Assembly: GCF_014196595.1 (NCBI RefSeq) | Contig: NZ_JACIEA010000003.1 | Location: forward strand, 62,001 to 126,000 | Direction of reading: 5' to 3' | Source: Sphingorhabdus rigui | Lineage (GTDB): Bacteria; Pseudomonadota; Alphaproteobacteria; Sphingomonadales; Sphingomonadaceae | DNA: 64,000 nt | Shown here: one piece after another, positions 45,014-53,601 of the stretch | How positions within the stretch are numbered: position 1 is the first letter of the stretch | Layout of the letters: each line of letters opens with the position of its first letter | Translations under genes and position numbers: made by a program | The notes under the pieces: generated by a model | Seen by the model: only the letters and a program-made list of their open reading frames with translations | The model's database searches: none | What the model was told of the DNA's origin: nothing

Positions 45014-45379
45014 TTATGCTGCTTTCGCGAGCGCTGCCTTCGACTGCGCAATGATCGTGCTAAACATCGCGGCTTCGTTCATCGCGAGGTCGGCAAGTAC
45101 CTTGCGGTCCAGTTCAACGTTAGCAAGCTTCAGGCCATGCATGAACACGCCATAGGTCATGCCTTCGGCGCGGACTGCGGCGTTGATACGCTGGATCCAC
45201 AATGCGCGGAAGTTCCGCTTGTTTACCTTACGGTCGCGATATGCGTACTGACCGGCCTTTTCGACCGCCTGACGTGCGACGCGGATGGTATTTTTGCGAC
45301 GGCCATAATAGCCCTTCGCCTGCTCTAAAATTCTTTTATGTTTAGCTTTGGTGGTCACACCACGTTTGACGCGTGCCAT
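45014..45379 (-). CDS. rplT: 50S ribosomal protein L20
   Basis: L20 binds 23S rRNA early in 50S assembly. The 121-residue sequence begins [20 protein letters not shown] and contains [24 protein letters not shown], both diagnostic. It follows rpmI by about 100 bases on the same strand, the usual gene order. Confidence 0.98.
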   Translation of the reverse strand: MARVKRGVTTKAKHKRILEQAKGYYGRRKNTIRVARQAVEKAGQYAYRDRKVNKRNFRALWIQRINAAVRAEGMTYGVFMHGLKLANVELDRKVLADLAMNEAAMFSTIIAQSKAALAKAA

Positions 45380-45478
45380 AATCTATATCCTTTTCGTTTT
45401 TCGTGGTCGCGTGGCTTAACCGAAAAACCGGTTCCCACTTTTTCGCACCACGCTCAGTCTGAAAACGTACGCGCAGTC

Positions 45479-45679
45479 TTAAAGACCGTATGGCGCCCAT
45501 TTCTTGATTGTCTTGGCATCGGGATCAGAGATCACGCTGGTGCCACGGTTTTGGCGGATATACTTGGCATTATGGCTGCTCAAACGGTGCCGTTTTCCAA
45601 CGACGCCATGCTTGATCTTGCCTGTTGCGGTGATTTTGAAGCGTTTCTTCACACCGCTCTTGGTCTTGAGCTTGGGCAT
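45479..45679 (-). CDS. rpmI: 50S ribosomal protein L35
   Basis: L35 is a small basic ribosomal protein; the 66-residue sequence [20 protein letters not shown] is diagnostic, and length is normal. It heads the rpmI-rplT unit; infC, often upstream, is not in the neighbourhood, where hisN stands instead. Confidence 0.97.
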   Translation of the reverse strand: MPKLKTKSGVKKRFKITATGKIKHGVVGKRHRLSSHNAKYIRQNRGTSVISDPDAKTIKKWAPYGL

Positions 45680-45820
45680 TTTGGTCTCCTTTGTTGAGTC
45701 CGTATCAAGCCGACATGGCAGCCCTATTGGCCAGCCTGCTTATTCGGAAGGGGCGCGCCTAACCGGATTCGCGCGCGATTGCAAGCATATTGCCGGTAAT
45801 ATGGCCCGGACTGCTGCGTT

Positions 45821-46600
45821 TTAGTGTTGGCACGCCAATGCTTCGAGCACGTCATCAAGCCGGGCTGGGTCGCCCACCGCAATGATATGGCCGTCGGAAG
45901 CGCCGTGTAGTGGCTCCCCCGACCAATCGCTCATCATCCCCCCCGCGCCCGTTACGATGGGGATTAAGGCAGCAAAATCATGCAGCTTTAAGCCAGCTTC
46001 GACGACGATGTCGATATGACCAGTGGCGAGCAGGGCGTAGTTGTAACAATCGCCACCGAACAGCATTTTTTTATGTGCCGTTTGCGCCGCGAGCTCCATA
46101 AAATGATCGCCGTCATGCTGCGAAAAATATTGTGGCCCCGTCGTTGCCAGAGTGGCTTGATTCAACGCGGTGCATGCTCTTGTCGTAACAGGATTGCCGT
46201 TCAGTGTCGTCGGATAGCCCGCAGCGCCGACCCAGCGCTCGCCACTGATGCATTGGTCAATGACACCAAGGACAGGCCAGCCGTCTTCGAGCAACGCAAT
46301 CAATGTTCCGAATATCGGCCGCCCGGCCATGAAGCTTACGGTTCCGTCGATCGGGTCAATAATCCAGCTGCGGCCCGAACTGCCGGTTTTTTCGCCATAT
46401 TCCTCACCGATGATCGTATCGCGGGGGCACTCGGCATCCAGAATGTGGCGGATAGCGCTCTCGGCGGCGCGGTCGGCTTCTGTTACCGGGGACGCATCGG
46501 CCTTTGCCTCATGACTATAGGCTGCCCGGAAAAAGGGCCGGATAGCGTGGCCCGCTGCCTCGGCCAAACGGTTGGCCAGAAGGATATCCGCCGGTGTCAT
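45821..46600 (-). CDS. hisN: Histidinol-phosphatase of the inositol-monophosphatase type
   Basis: This 259-residue Mg-dependent phosphatase has the IMPase motifs IIGEEYGEK and WIIDPIDGTVSF and the later GLKLHDFAALIPIVTGAGG (normally WD at the metal site; here HD). This subgroup is annotated as histidinol-phosphatase HisN, completing histidine synthesis in alphaproteobacteria. Its ATG overlaps the prs stop (TGATG). An inositol- or other sugar-phosphatase role is the alternative. Confidence 0.82.
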   Translation of the reverse strand: MTPADILLANRLAEAAGHAIRPFFRAAYSHEAKADASPVTEADRAAESAIRHILDAECPRDTIIGEEYGEKTGSSGRSWIIDPIDGTVSFMAGRPIFGTLIALLEDGWPVLGVIDQCISGERWVGAAGYPTTLNGNPVTTRACTALNQATLATTGPQYFSQHDGDHFMELAAQTAHKKMLFGGDCYNYALLATGHIDIVVEAGLKLHDFAALIPIVTGAGGMMSDWSGEPLHGASDGHIIAVGDPARLDDVLEALACQH

Positions 46601-47535
46601 CAGTCGAACAAAGAACTGACAGAACTTTCATCCGCAATGCGCTTAATCGCTTCGCCCAACAACGGTGCGATGGGCAGCTGGCGTATTTTGGGACTGGCAT
46701 TGGCAATGTCGGATGCCAGGATGGAGTCGGTGATAACCAGCTTGCGCAGTGAGGACGCGTTGACCCGGTTCACGGCTTCGCCCGACAATACGCCGTGGGT
46801 AATATAGGCGACGACGTCTGACGCACCGGCGGCTTTTAACGCGTCGGCCGCGTTACACAGCGTGCCTGCGCTATCTGCGATGTCGTCAATCAATATGCAG
46901 AAACGGTCTTTAACATCGCCAATGATGTTCATGACTTCGGAAACACCGGCTTTTTCGCGGCGCTTGTCGACGATTGCCAGTGGCGCATCATCAAGACGCT
47001 TTGCCAGTGCGCGCGCACGGACAACGCCGCCGACATCCGGCGATACGACGGTGATATTCTTGTCGCCATGGCGCTCCAAAATATCCGCGCTCATGACAGG
47101 TGCGCCGTAAAGATTGTCGGTTGGGATATCGAAAAAGCCCTGAATCTGGCCTGCATGCAAATCCACGGTCAACACGCGGTCAGCGCCAGCCTGGGTAATC
47201 AGATTAGCGACAAGCTTTGCGGAAATGGGCGTGCGTGGCCCCGGTTTCCGATCCTGCCGCGCATAGCCGAAATACGGAAGAACCGCGGTGATGCGTTTTG
47301 CCGATGCGCGGCGCAACGCATCAATCATGATCAGCAATTCCATCAAATTGTCATTGGCCGGGTGGCTGGTCGATTGGATAACAAACATATCTTCGCCGCG
47401 CACATTTTCATGGATCTCAACGAAAATCTCATTGTCGGCGAAACGGCGCACGCTGGCGTCGGTCAGCGGCAAGTTCATATAATCTGCAATGCCCTTCGCC
47501 AAAGGAAGATTGCTGTTGCCTGTCATCAATTTCAT
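46600..47535 (-). CDS. prs: Ribose-phosphate pyrophosphokinase
   Basis: PRPP synthase makes phosphoribosyl pyrophosphate for nucleotides, histidine and tryptophan. The 311-residue protein shows [58 protein letters not shown] and the PRPP loop [12 protein letters not shown]. Standard length. It is coupled to hisN, which fits a shared supply of the histidine pathway. Confidence 0.97.
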   Translation of the reverse strand: MKLMTGNSNLPLAKGIADYMNLPLTDASVRRFADNEIFVEIHENVRGEDMFVIQSTSHPANDNLMELLIMIDALRRASAKRITAVLPYFGYARQDRKPGPRTPISAKLVANLITQAGADRVLTVDLHAGQIQGFFDIPTDNLYGAPVMSADILERHGDKNITVVSPDVGGVVRARALAKRLDDAPLAIVDKRREKAGVSEVMNIIGDVKDRFCILIDDIADSAGTLCNAADALKAAGASDVVAYITHGVLSGEAVNRVNASSLRKLVITDSILASDIANASPKIRQLPIAPLLGEAIKRIADESSVSSLFD

Positions 47536-47658
47536 GTGCGTGTCCCCGGACCCCTGAGCGTTGAATTGCGCGTCAAAGTTTCGCCAATCGCCTTAGCGAC
47601 GCGCAACTGGCCTGACAATCGGCTTGCCCCGCTACATTGTGGACAATAGGGTGATGAA

Positions 47659-49317
47659 ATGACAAATCGGCTCAATATTGCAATGGCGCAGCTTAACCAG
47701 CGCGTGGGTGACCTGGCAGGTAACGCCGGCAAGATGCTTGAATGGCGCGCAAAAGCGACAGATGCCGACCTGATCGTGTTTCCCGAACAGCAGTTGATTG
47801 GGTATCCGGCCGAGGATCTGGTGCTGAAGCCAGCCTTTGCCGCGCGCGCTGCGGTGGAGCTTTCCAAGCTGGCGGCGGCGACAGCCGATGGCGGGCCTGC
47901 CATGCTCGTGGGTTCGATATTCCTCGACGATGGCGCATTGTACAACGGAATTGCATTGCTCGATGGCGGTCAGATTGCAGCCGTGCGTTACAAGCATGAG
48001 CTGCCCAATTACGGAACCTTTGATGAAAAGCGGATTTTCGCCGCTGGCCCCATGCCGGAACCCGTGCTGTTTAAGGGCGTACGCATTGGCGTTCCGATTT
48101 GCGAAGATGGCTGGCTCGCGCCGGTCAGCCTCCATTTGAAGGAACGCGGCGCTGAGTTGCTTATTTCGACCAACGGCAGCCCATATGAAATCGATAAGGA
48201 TGACCGGCGTTTGGAAGAGGTTTTTGCGGCACGTGTGCGCGAAACCGGATTGCCGCTGATGTTTCTAAATCGTGTCGGTGGGCAGGACGAGCTGGTGTTC
48301 GATGGCAGTTCCTTTGTCCTGAACGCGGATGGTGCGGCTGCACATCGTTTGCCCGACTGGGAAGAGCATCTGCGCATGACGCATTGGACGCGCGGCGACG
48401 ATGGCTGGCAATGTGCAGATGGGCCAAAGGCGCTTTGGGAAGACCATCCGGCGGATATCTACAGCGCGATGGTCACGGGCCTGCGCGATTACGTCAACAC
48501 CAATGGCTTTCCCGGCGTCGTGTTGGGCATGTCGGGCGGTATCGATAGTGCGATATGCGCCGCCATTGCCGCAGATGCGCTTGGGCCGGACCGCGTTTGG
48601 TGTGTCATGTTGCCCAGCCGCTATACCAGCCAATCCAGTCTGGACGACGCTGCGCAATGCGCCGAAATGATTGGCTGCCGGATTGATACGATCCCGATTG
48701 CACCGGCCGTAATGGCGTTCGATGATATGCTCTCGGGCAGCTTTTCCGACCGCGATGTCGACATTACCGAAGAAAATATTCAGTCGCGTATCCGCGGGGT
48801 CACGTTGATGGCCCTGTCCAACAAATTTGGACATATGCTTTTGACTACTGGAAACAAAAGCGAAATGAGCGTCGGCTATGCGACGATTTATGGCGATATG
48901 GCCGGTGGCTATAATCCGATAAAAGATGCCTATAAAATGACGGTGTTTGCCATTTCCGAATGGCGCAATGCGCATAAGCCGCGCATTGGTCTTGGCCGGG
49001 ATGGCCCAGTGATACCCGGCAATATCATTACCAAGCCCCCCAGCGCGGAATTGCGGCCGGACCAGAAAGACAGCGATTCGCTTCCGGATTATCCTGTCCT
49101 TGATAAAATGCTGCATGCCTTGGTGGAGGAAGAACGCTCGGTCGATGAGGTCGTTGCGCAAGGCTTTGACCGTGACACGGTGGTACGGATTGAACGGCTG
49201 CTCTATCTGGCCGAATATAAACGGCGGCAGGCACCCCCGGGGGTAAAGCTTGGCACACGAAACTTTGGACGGGATCGCCGCTACCCCATTACAAACGCGT
49301 TCCGAAGTGGCCGATAA
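47659..49317 (+). CDS. nadE: NAD+ synthase, glutamine-hydrolysing
   Basis: This 552-residue two-domain enzyme has an N-terminal nitrilase-type glutaminase (Glu in FPEQQLIGYP, Lys in YKHELPNY, Cys in VPICEDGW) and a C-terminal synthetase with the ATP loop GMSGGIDSA and the region TTGNKSEMSVGYATIYGDMAGGY. It amidates deamido-NAD in the last step of NAD synthesis. It is divergent from prs. Confidence 0.96.
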   Translation: MTNRLNIAMAQLNQRVGDLAGNAGKMLEWRAKATDADLIVFPEQQLIGYPAEDLVLKPAFAARAAVELSKLAAATADGGPAMLVGSIFLDDGALYNGIALLDGGQIAAVRYKHELPNYGTFDEKRIFAAGPMPEPVLFKGVRIGVPICEDGWLAPVSLHLKERGAELLISTNGSPYEIDKDDRRLEEVFAARVRETGLPLMFLNRVGGQDELVFDGSSFVLNADGAAAHRLPDWEEHLRMTHWTRGDDGWQCADGPKALWEDHPADIYSAMVTGLRDYVNTNGFPGVVLGMSGGIDSAICAAIAADALGPDRVWCVMLPSRYTSQSSLDDAAQCAEMIGCRIDTIPIAPAVMAFDDMLSGSFSDRDVDITEENIQSRIRGVTLMALSNKFGHMLLTTGNKSEMSVGYATIYGDMAGGYNPIKDAYKMTVFAISEWRNAHKPRIGLGRDGPVIPGNIITKPPSAELRPDQKDSDSLPDYPVLDKMLHALVEEERSVDEVVAQGFDRDTVVRIERLLYLAEYKRRQAPPGVKLGTRNFGRDRRYPITNAFRSGR

Positions 49318-49376
49318 GCCCGGCCTCTTTACATCGGGCACTGGAAATCGCGCGATATCCGTCTTATTGGATAGTC

Positions 49377-49784
49377 ATGTCGTTTTTTAAAGATGTCTCG
49401 CTGCGCAGTGCGGGCACAGATCTGATCAGCTTTTTCCGCACAACGGGCACGCATAGTCCGTGGCTGTTTCTCGCTGCCTGTGTGCCGACGGCGATTATCA
49501 TCTACACATTTTACATCGATACGCTTGAAAAGGCGAAGCCGCCGCCACCAACCGTGACCTATTTCGAAAGCTGGCCCGCGACGCGCACGATCGAGGAATC
49601 GAAAGCGGCGATTGCGGAATATCAAAAGCGAAAAGACGAAATGCGCGCCCGCGAGAAGGAGGCATATAAAGCATTCGGTCGCGCTGTCGGGATGGACGTG
49701 GAAAAAATTGAGCGTGAAGCCCAGCTGGAGCGTGCGAAAAAAGATGCGCAAGCGGACGACTCTGCCGCGGGAGCAAAACAATAG
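49377..49784 (+). CDS. Hypothetical single-pass membrane protein
   Basis: This 135-residue protein has one transmembrane helix (about 28-47, WLFLAACVPTAIIIYTFYI) and a long charged, probably coiled-coil C-terminal tail (ESKAAIAEYQKRKDEMRAREKEA). Proteins like this precede ribD in sphingomonads; function is unknown. Its stop codon TAG shares bases with the possible ATA start of ribD (ATAG). Confidence 0.75.
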   Translation: MSFFKDVSLRSAGTDLISFFRTTGTHSPWLFLAACVPTAIIIYTFYIDTLEKAKPPPPTVTYFESWPATRTIEESKAAIAEYQKRKDEMRAREKEAYKAFGRAVGMDVEKIEREAQLERAKKDAQADDSAAGAKQ

Positions 49785-50749
49785 CCACCGCTGATCACCG
49801 CTTCATGGCCGCAGCTTTGGCGCTGGCGGAACGTGGCGTTGGCCAGACGGGGCTGAACCCGTCGGTTGGCTGTATCATCGTCAAGGAAGGCATCGTCGTT
49901 GGACGCGGCTGGACCCAAAAGGGGGGCCGTCCCCATGCAGAAGCCATGGCGCTGGCGCAGGCCGGTTCTGCGGCGCACGGCAGCGTTATTTACGTCACGC
50001 TTGAGCCCTGTGCACATCAATCCGACCGTGGGCCGGCGTGCGCCCTATTGCTTATGGACGCCCGGCCAGCCCGAGTGGTGGTTGCGCTGGAGGACCCCGA
50101 TCTCCGGACTGCGGGTGAAGGCATCAAGGCGCTCATGGCCGCGGGCATCGCTGTCGAAACTGGCGTCATGGCGTCCGAGGCGCGCAAAAGTCTCGCCGGG
50201 TTTCTGAGCCGCATGCAGCTGCTGCGACCATTTGTAACGTTAAAAATCGCGACTTCGCTGGATGGTCAAATCGCAATGGCCGATGGCAGCAGCCGTTGGA
50301 TTACGGGGGATATCGCGCGTGCGCATAGCCACATTGAACGCGCGCGGGCGGATGCCATTTTGGTCGGATCGGGCACCGTAAAGGCAGACGCACCACAATT
50401 GAATGTGCGGCTGACAGGACTCGAACACCGGTCGCCACGCAAGGTCATGCTGGGCAGCGGTGACGCCCCCGACGGGTGGGAAATCATCCGTGCGCCGGCG
50501 GACATCGCAAAGCTGGATTGCAATAATGTGATGGTCGAAGGCGGCGCCGCGACGGCCACGGCTTTTTTGAAAGCTGGGTTGGTTGACCGGCTATCATTGT
50601 ACCGCGCACCCATTTTCATCGGGGCAGGCAAAGCGTGCCTTGGCGACATTGGATTGGGGCAACTGGCCGACGCACATGGGCTTTGGCAGCTGTGCGATTC
50701 CCGCAGTCTTGGCAAAGACCGTCTCGAAGTCTACGAACGCGCCAATTAA
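49781..50749 (+). CDS. ribD: Bifunctional riboflavin biosynthesis deaminase/reductase
   Basis: RibD deaminates and then reduces the pyrimidine intermediate of riboflavin synthesis. The deaminase part has the zinc site HAEAMAL and EPCAHQSDRGPAC; the reductase part has LKIATSLDGQIAMADGSSRWIT and MVEGGAATATAF. The first ATG (49805) would cut off the family's N-terminal D-x-R-F-M segment. Starting at ATA (49781) gives ATADHRFMAAALALAERG, which fits, with GGAG about eight bases upstream and an ATAG overlap with the preceding stop. I therefore annotate an ATA start, tentatively. At about 322 residues it is shorter than E. coli RibD. Confidence 0.88.
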   Translation: MATADHRFMAAALALAERGVGQTGLNPSVGCIIVKEGIVVGRGWTQKGGRPHAEAMALAQAGSAAHGSVIYVTLEPCAHQSDRGPACALLLMDARPARVVVALEDPDLRTAGEGIKALMAAGIAVETGVMASEARKSLAGFLSRMQLLRPFVTLKIATSLDGQIAMADGSSRWITGDIARAHSHIERARADAILVGSGTVKADAPQLNVRLTGLEHRSPRKVMLGSGDAPDGWEIIRAPADIAKLDCNNVMVEGGAATATAFLKAGLVDRLSLYRAPIFIGAGKACLGDIGLGQLADAHGLWQLCDSRSLGKDRLEVYERAN

Positions 50750-50764
50750 AGAGGCAATATATAT

Positions 50765-51373
50765 ATGTTCACAGGTATCATCACGGACGTTGGCAATATT
50801 CGTTCATCCGAACAGCGGGGCGATTTGCGCCTCGTGATTGACTGTGCATATGACATGGACACTGTCGCCATCGGCGCGTCTATCGCCTGTTCGGGCGTTT
50901 GCCTGACCGTTGTTGATAAGGGCGAAGGCTGGTTCGCCATTGATGCGTCTGCCGAAACCGTCTCACGCACCCCGGCGGGTATGTGGGAAGCAGGGACCAA
51001 ATTGAACCTGGAACGCGCGCTGAAGGTTGGCGATGAATTGGGCGGACATATTGTCACCGGCCATGTCGACGGGGTCGGTCATATTGTTGACAGCGAAACC
51101 GTGGGTGACAGTTGGAAAGTCACCGTCGCCGCACCGGGCAGCCTAGCGCCCTATATCGCGGCCAAAGGATCTATAACCGTTGATGGCGTGTCGCTGACCG
51201 TCAATGACATTGCTGATCAGGCCGATGGTTCGGCGCATTTCATGCTGAACATCATTCCGCACACGGCGCAGATGACGACGTTAGGGACGCTGAGCGCCGG
51301 GCGGCAGGTCAATCTGGAGATTGACGTACTCGCCCGGTACTTGAAACGGATGGAAGATATGCGCGCCCGTTAG
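50765..51373 (+). CDS. ribE: Riboflavin synthase alpha chain
   Basis: This 202-residue enzyme joins two lumazine molecules to form riboflavin. Duplicate lumazine-binding folds begin MFTGIITDVG and GHIVTGHVDGVG, with SIACSGVCLTVV and SITVDGVSLTVN as the matched second motifs. It follows ribD by 15 bases in one operon. Its end overlaps the eipA end on the other strand. Confidence 0.96.
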   Translation: MFTGIITDVGNIRSSEQRGDLRLVIDCAYDMDTVAIGASIACSGVCLTVVDKGEGWFAIDASAETVSRTPAGMWEAGTKLNLERALKVGDELGGHIVTGHVDGVGHIVDSETVGDSWKVTVAAPGSLAPYIAAKGSITVDGVSLTVNDIADQADGSAHFMLNIIPHTAQMTTLGTLSAGRQVNLEIDVLARYLKRMEDMRAR

Positions 51374-52116
51374 AAGGGCAGCCAGCGCTGCTTTTTGGAA
51401 AAGCGCATATATCCGACATTGGCGCCCAGCCGAATTCCGGCGCCTACCCTGATGGGAATGAGCACGACATCGCCGCGGCGCAGATAGCTCGCGTTGAAGC
51501 CACCGCCGAGATACACGACGCCCTCTCCGGCGGGATAGCGTTTGTAGATGTCCTCGGTGTCGTAAAGATTGTAGACAAGCACAAAGGTGCTGCCCCCATT
51601 TGCGCCAAGGTCGGGTCCAATCGATGGGCCCGTCCAATAGACGGTCTTTTGGCCCTCAATCTTATGATTTAGCGTGCCCGAGCCGTAACGTAGTCCAACG
51701 ACAAGTGCGCCACCACCTTCGCGGCCAACGATGTAGCCATTTGGCCGACCCTGCTTTTTCAAAATGTCTTCAATCAGCTTGCCCAGTCCTTGGGCGCTTC
51801 TGCCAAAGACGCCCTCAGCTGCGCCGATCAAATCATCTTGCTGATAGGTGTCCTCGGTCGGGATCGCGGGAGACGCGGACGACGTTTCGGGTAATGCTGC
51901 AGGGGCATCTGTCGGAACGCCATCTTGAACAGTCGGAGCAACATCCGCTGCCGGGGCGGTGGCTGGTGCCGGTGTGCCAAGGTCTGAATCGATGACATCA
52001 TTGGGATCAACGGTGTTAATCTGCGCTATTGCTGGTGAAGCGACAAGTGCGCCGGCTGCGAGCAGCATCAGCACATGATGTATCGACCGTTTCAGGCCCC
52101 GGTTGACTGCTAGCAT
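51370..52116 (-). CDS. EipA/DUF1134 envelope protein
   Basis: This 248-residue exported protein has a signal peptide (to SPAIA/QIN), an Ala/Pro-rich spacer and the DUF1134 domain (about 95-248; GRPNGYIVGREGGGALVVGLRYG, KTVYWTGPSIGPDLGANGG). EipA of Brucella and Caulobacter is a small periplasmic beta-barrel needed for envelope integrity. It ends tail-to-tail with ribE. Confidence 0.88.
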   Translation of the reverse strand: MLAVNRGLKRSIHHVLMLLAAGALVASPAIAQINTVDPNDVIDSDLGTPAPATAPAADVAPTVQDGVPTDAPAALPETSSASPAIPTEDTYQQDDLIGAAEGVFGRSAQGLGKLIEDILKKQGRPNGYIVGREGGGALVVGLRYGSGTLNHKIEGQKTVYWTGPSIGPDLGANGGSTFVLVYNLYDTEDIYKRYPAGEGVVYLGGGFNASYLRRGDVVLIPIRVGAGIRLGANVGYMRFSKKQRWLPF

Positions 52117-52312
52117 GCGTATCCCACCCTCTTAAAATCAAGCGCCACTATATGATCCTCTGGATGAGCCTATGATGAACGGCCGACAATGTGCGTTCAG
52201 TGCGCGCCAGAGCGATCCTATTTCGTTAATTTTCTTCTTATACCATGCGCGTGTCAATAACCATTGCAGCCAAATGCATGCGACGCTATAGGCCGCCGAT
52301 GCCAAACGCGCT

Positions 52313-52405
52313 GGAGACGTGGGTGAGTGGCTGAAACCAACGGTTTGCTAAACCGTCGTACTGGTAAATCCGGTACCGAGGGTTCGAATCCCTCCGTCTC
52401 CGCCA
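52313..52405 (+). tRNA. tRNA-Ser(GCT)
   Basis: A 93-base tRNA with acceptor GGAGACG/CGTCTCC, anticodon stem-loop CGGTTTGCTAAACCG (anticodon GCT), a long class II variable arm (GTACTGGTAAATCCGGTACC), T loop GGGTTCGAATCCC and encoded CCA. It reads serine AGC/AGT codons. Confidence 0.95.
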
Positions 52406-52545
52406 ACAAAATTTCACGCAATCGCAAGATTTCAGCATCAGCAATGATCGCCGGAACCAATTTCGTGCTGCAGGCTGTAGCAACCAGCTTGGCGCAGAAT
52501 GCACACTCCGCGTGTTCAATATCAGCAAGCGTTAATGTGAAGAAT

Positions 52546-52648
52546 AGAGCTTGATCAGGAGGATATCCGATCAAGCTCTTAAGGAAAGGGCGCCCCTCCT
52601 TAAGTGAGAAGCCCTCGGGTCGCAGGACCCATATAGGCTTCATTTTTT
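52546..52648 (+). ncRNA. Candidate structured RNA downstream of tRNA-Ser
   Basis: Three adjoining hairpins occur on the plus strand: AGAGCTTGATC/GATCAAGCTCT (11 bp, 52546-52579), CTTAAGGA/TCCTTAAG (8 bp, 52578-52604), and GAAGCC/GGCTTC enclosing GGGTC-GCAG-GACCC (52608-52641), followed by ATTTTTT. The last is a terminator. The loop of hairpin 1 contains AGGAGG, and CCCCTCCTT in hairpin 2 could pair with it as an alternative fold. It may be a small RNA or a tRNA-Ser 3' trailer. Confidence 0.5.
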
Positions 52649-52655
52649 CCTTCAC

Positions 52656-52677
52656 GCGTGACGCAGGTCACGCTTTT
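52656..52677 (+). terminator. Second hairpin with U-tail after the structured RNA
   Basis: GCGTGAC-GCAG-GTCACGC is a perfect 7-bp stem with the same GCAG loop as the preceding hairpin, followed by TTTT. It overlaps the end of the GST gene on the other strand and probably backs up the terminator at 52608-52648. Confidence 0.6.
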
Positions 52678-53549
52678 GCAGCGGCAATCTTATCCTGCGT
52701 TTTGGTGTCGAAGTCGCTGGCGTCATGCCGCTCATGCAGCTGGCTGGCCGGATCACCCATGACGCGATTGACCATGCGTCCACGCTTCACAGCTGGTCGT
52801 TCGGCAATCAAGTCAGTCCAACGGATGACATTTTTATATTCATGGACAGATAGAAACGCGCCTGCGTCGTAAATCAGGCCTTTGACGAGCGCGCCATACC
52901 ATGGCCAAATCGCCATATCGGCGATGCTGTATTCGTCGCCCGCCATATAAATGCGGTCGGCAAGGTTGCGGTCCAGCACGTCCAGCTGCCGCTTCACCTC
53001 CATCGCGAATCGGTCGATGGCATATTCAAATTTGAACGGCGCATAGGCATAAAAATGGCCAAAACCGCCACCTAGATAGGGCGCGCTGCCCATTTGCCAC
53101 ATCAGCCAGTTGATCGTTTCCGTCCGCGCGTGATGCTCGGTCGGTAGGAACGCGCCGAACTTTTCGGCAAGATATAAAAGGATCGACCCCGATTCAAAGA
53201 CGCGTGTCGGTTTCGGCGTCGAATGGTCGAACAATGCGGGAATTTTGGAATTGGGATTGGCTTCGACAAAGCCGCTCGAAAACTGGTTGCCGTCGCGGAT
53301 ATTGACAAGCCACGCGTCATATTCTGCGCCTGTATGGCCAAGCGCGAGCAGCTCCTCAAGCATGACCGTCACCTTCACGCCATTGGGCGTGGCAAGGGAA
53401 TAAAGTTGCATCGGATGCTTGCCAACGGGGCGTTCTTTGTCATGCGTTGCGCCGGCAATGGGCCGGTTGATATTCGCAAACTGGCCCCCGTTTTCGGTAT
53501 TCCATTCCCAGACCTTCGCTGGCGTGTAATCGGAAAAAGTCTGGGTCAT
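52668..53549 (-). CDS. yghU: Glutathione S-transferase family protein, YghU-like
   Basis: This 293-residue cytoplasmic thioredoxin-fold enzyme is of the YghU/disulfide-bond oxidoreductase class. It has the long N-terminal extension (VWEWNTENGGQFANINRPIAG), the G-site region LYSLATPNGVKVTVMLEEL, PNSKIPAL and ESGSILLYLAEKFG, and a helical C-domain. YghU binds two glutathiones and reduces disulfides or peroxides. Standard length. It is followed on the same strand by nothing but the tRNA-Ser trailer in antisense. Confidence 0.9.
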   Translation of the reverse strand: MTQTFSDYTPAKVWEWNTENGGQFANINRPIAGATHDKERPVGKHPMQLYSLATPNGVKVTVMLEELLALGHTGAEYDAWLVNIRDGNQFSSGFVEANPNSKIPALFDHSTPKPTRVFESGSILLYLAEKFGAFLPTEHHARTETINWLMWQMGSAPYLGGGFGHFYAYAPFKFEYAIDRFAMEVKRQLDVLDRNLADRIYMAGDEYSIADMAIWPWYGALVKGLIYDAGAFLSVHEYKNVIRWTDLIAERPAVKRGRMVNRVMGDPASQLHERHDASDFDTKTQDKIAAAKA

Positions 53550-53601
53550 GGATGTGCTATTCCTCAGGTGAAATCATCGGGTGTCGGTTGATAGGCGGGG
53601 T

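Noticed and set aside
52254-52655. Minus-strand frame containing AETEGFEPSVPDLP
   Set aside because: It is a false translation across tRNA-Ser and the structured RNA.
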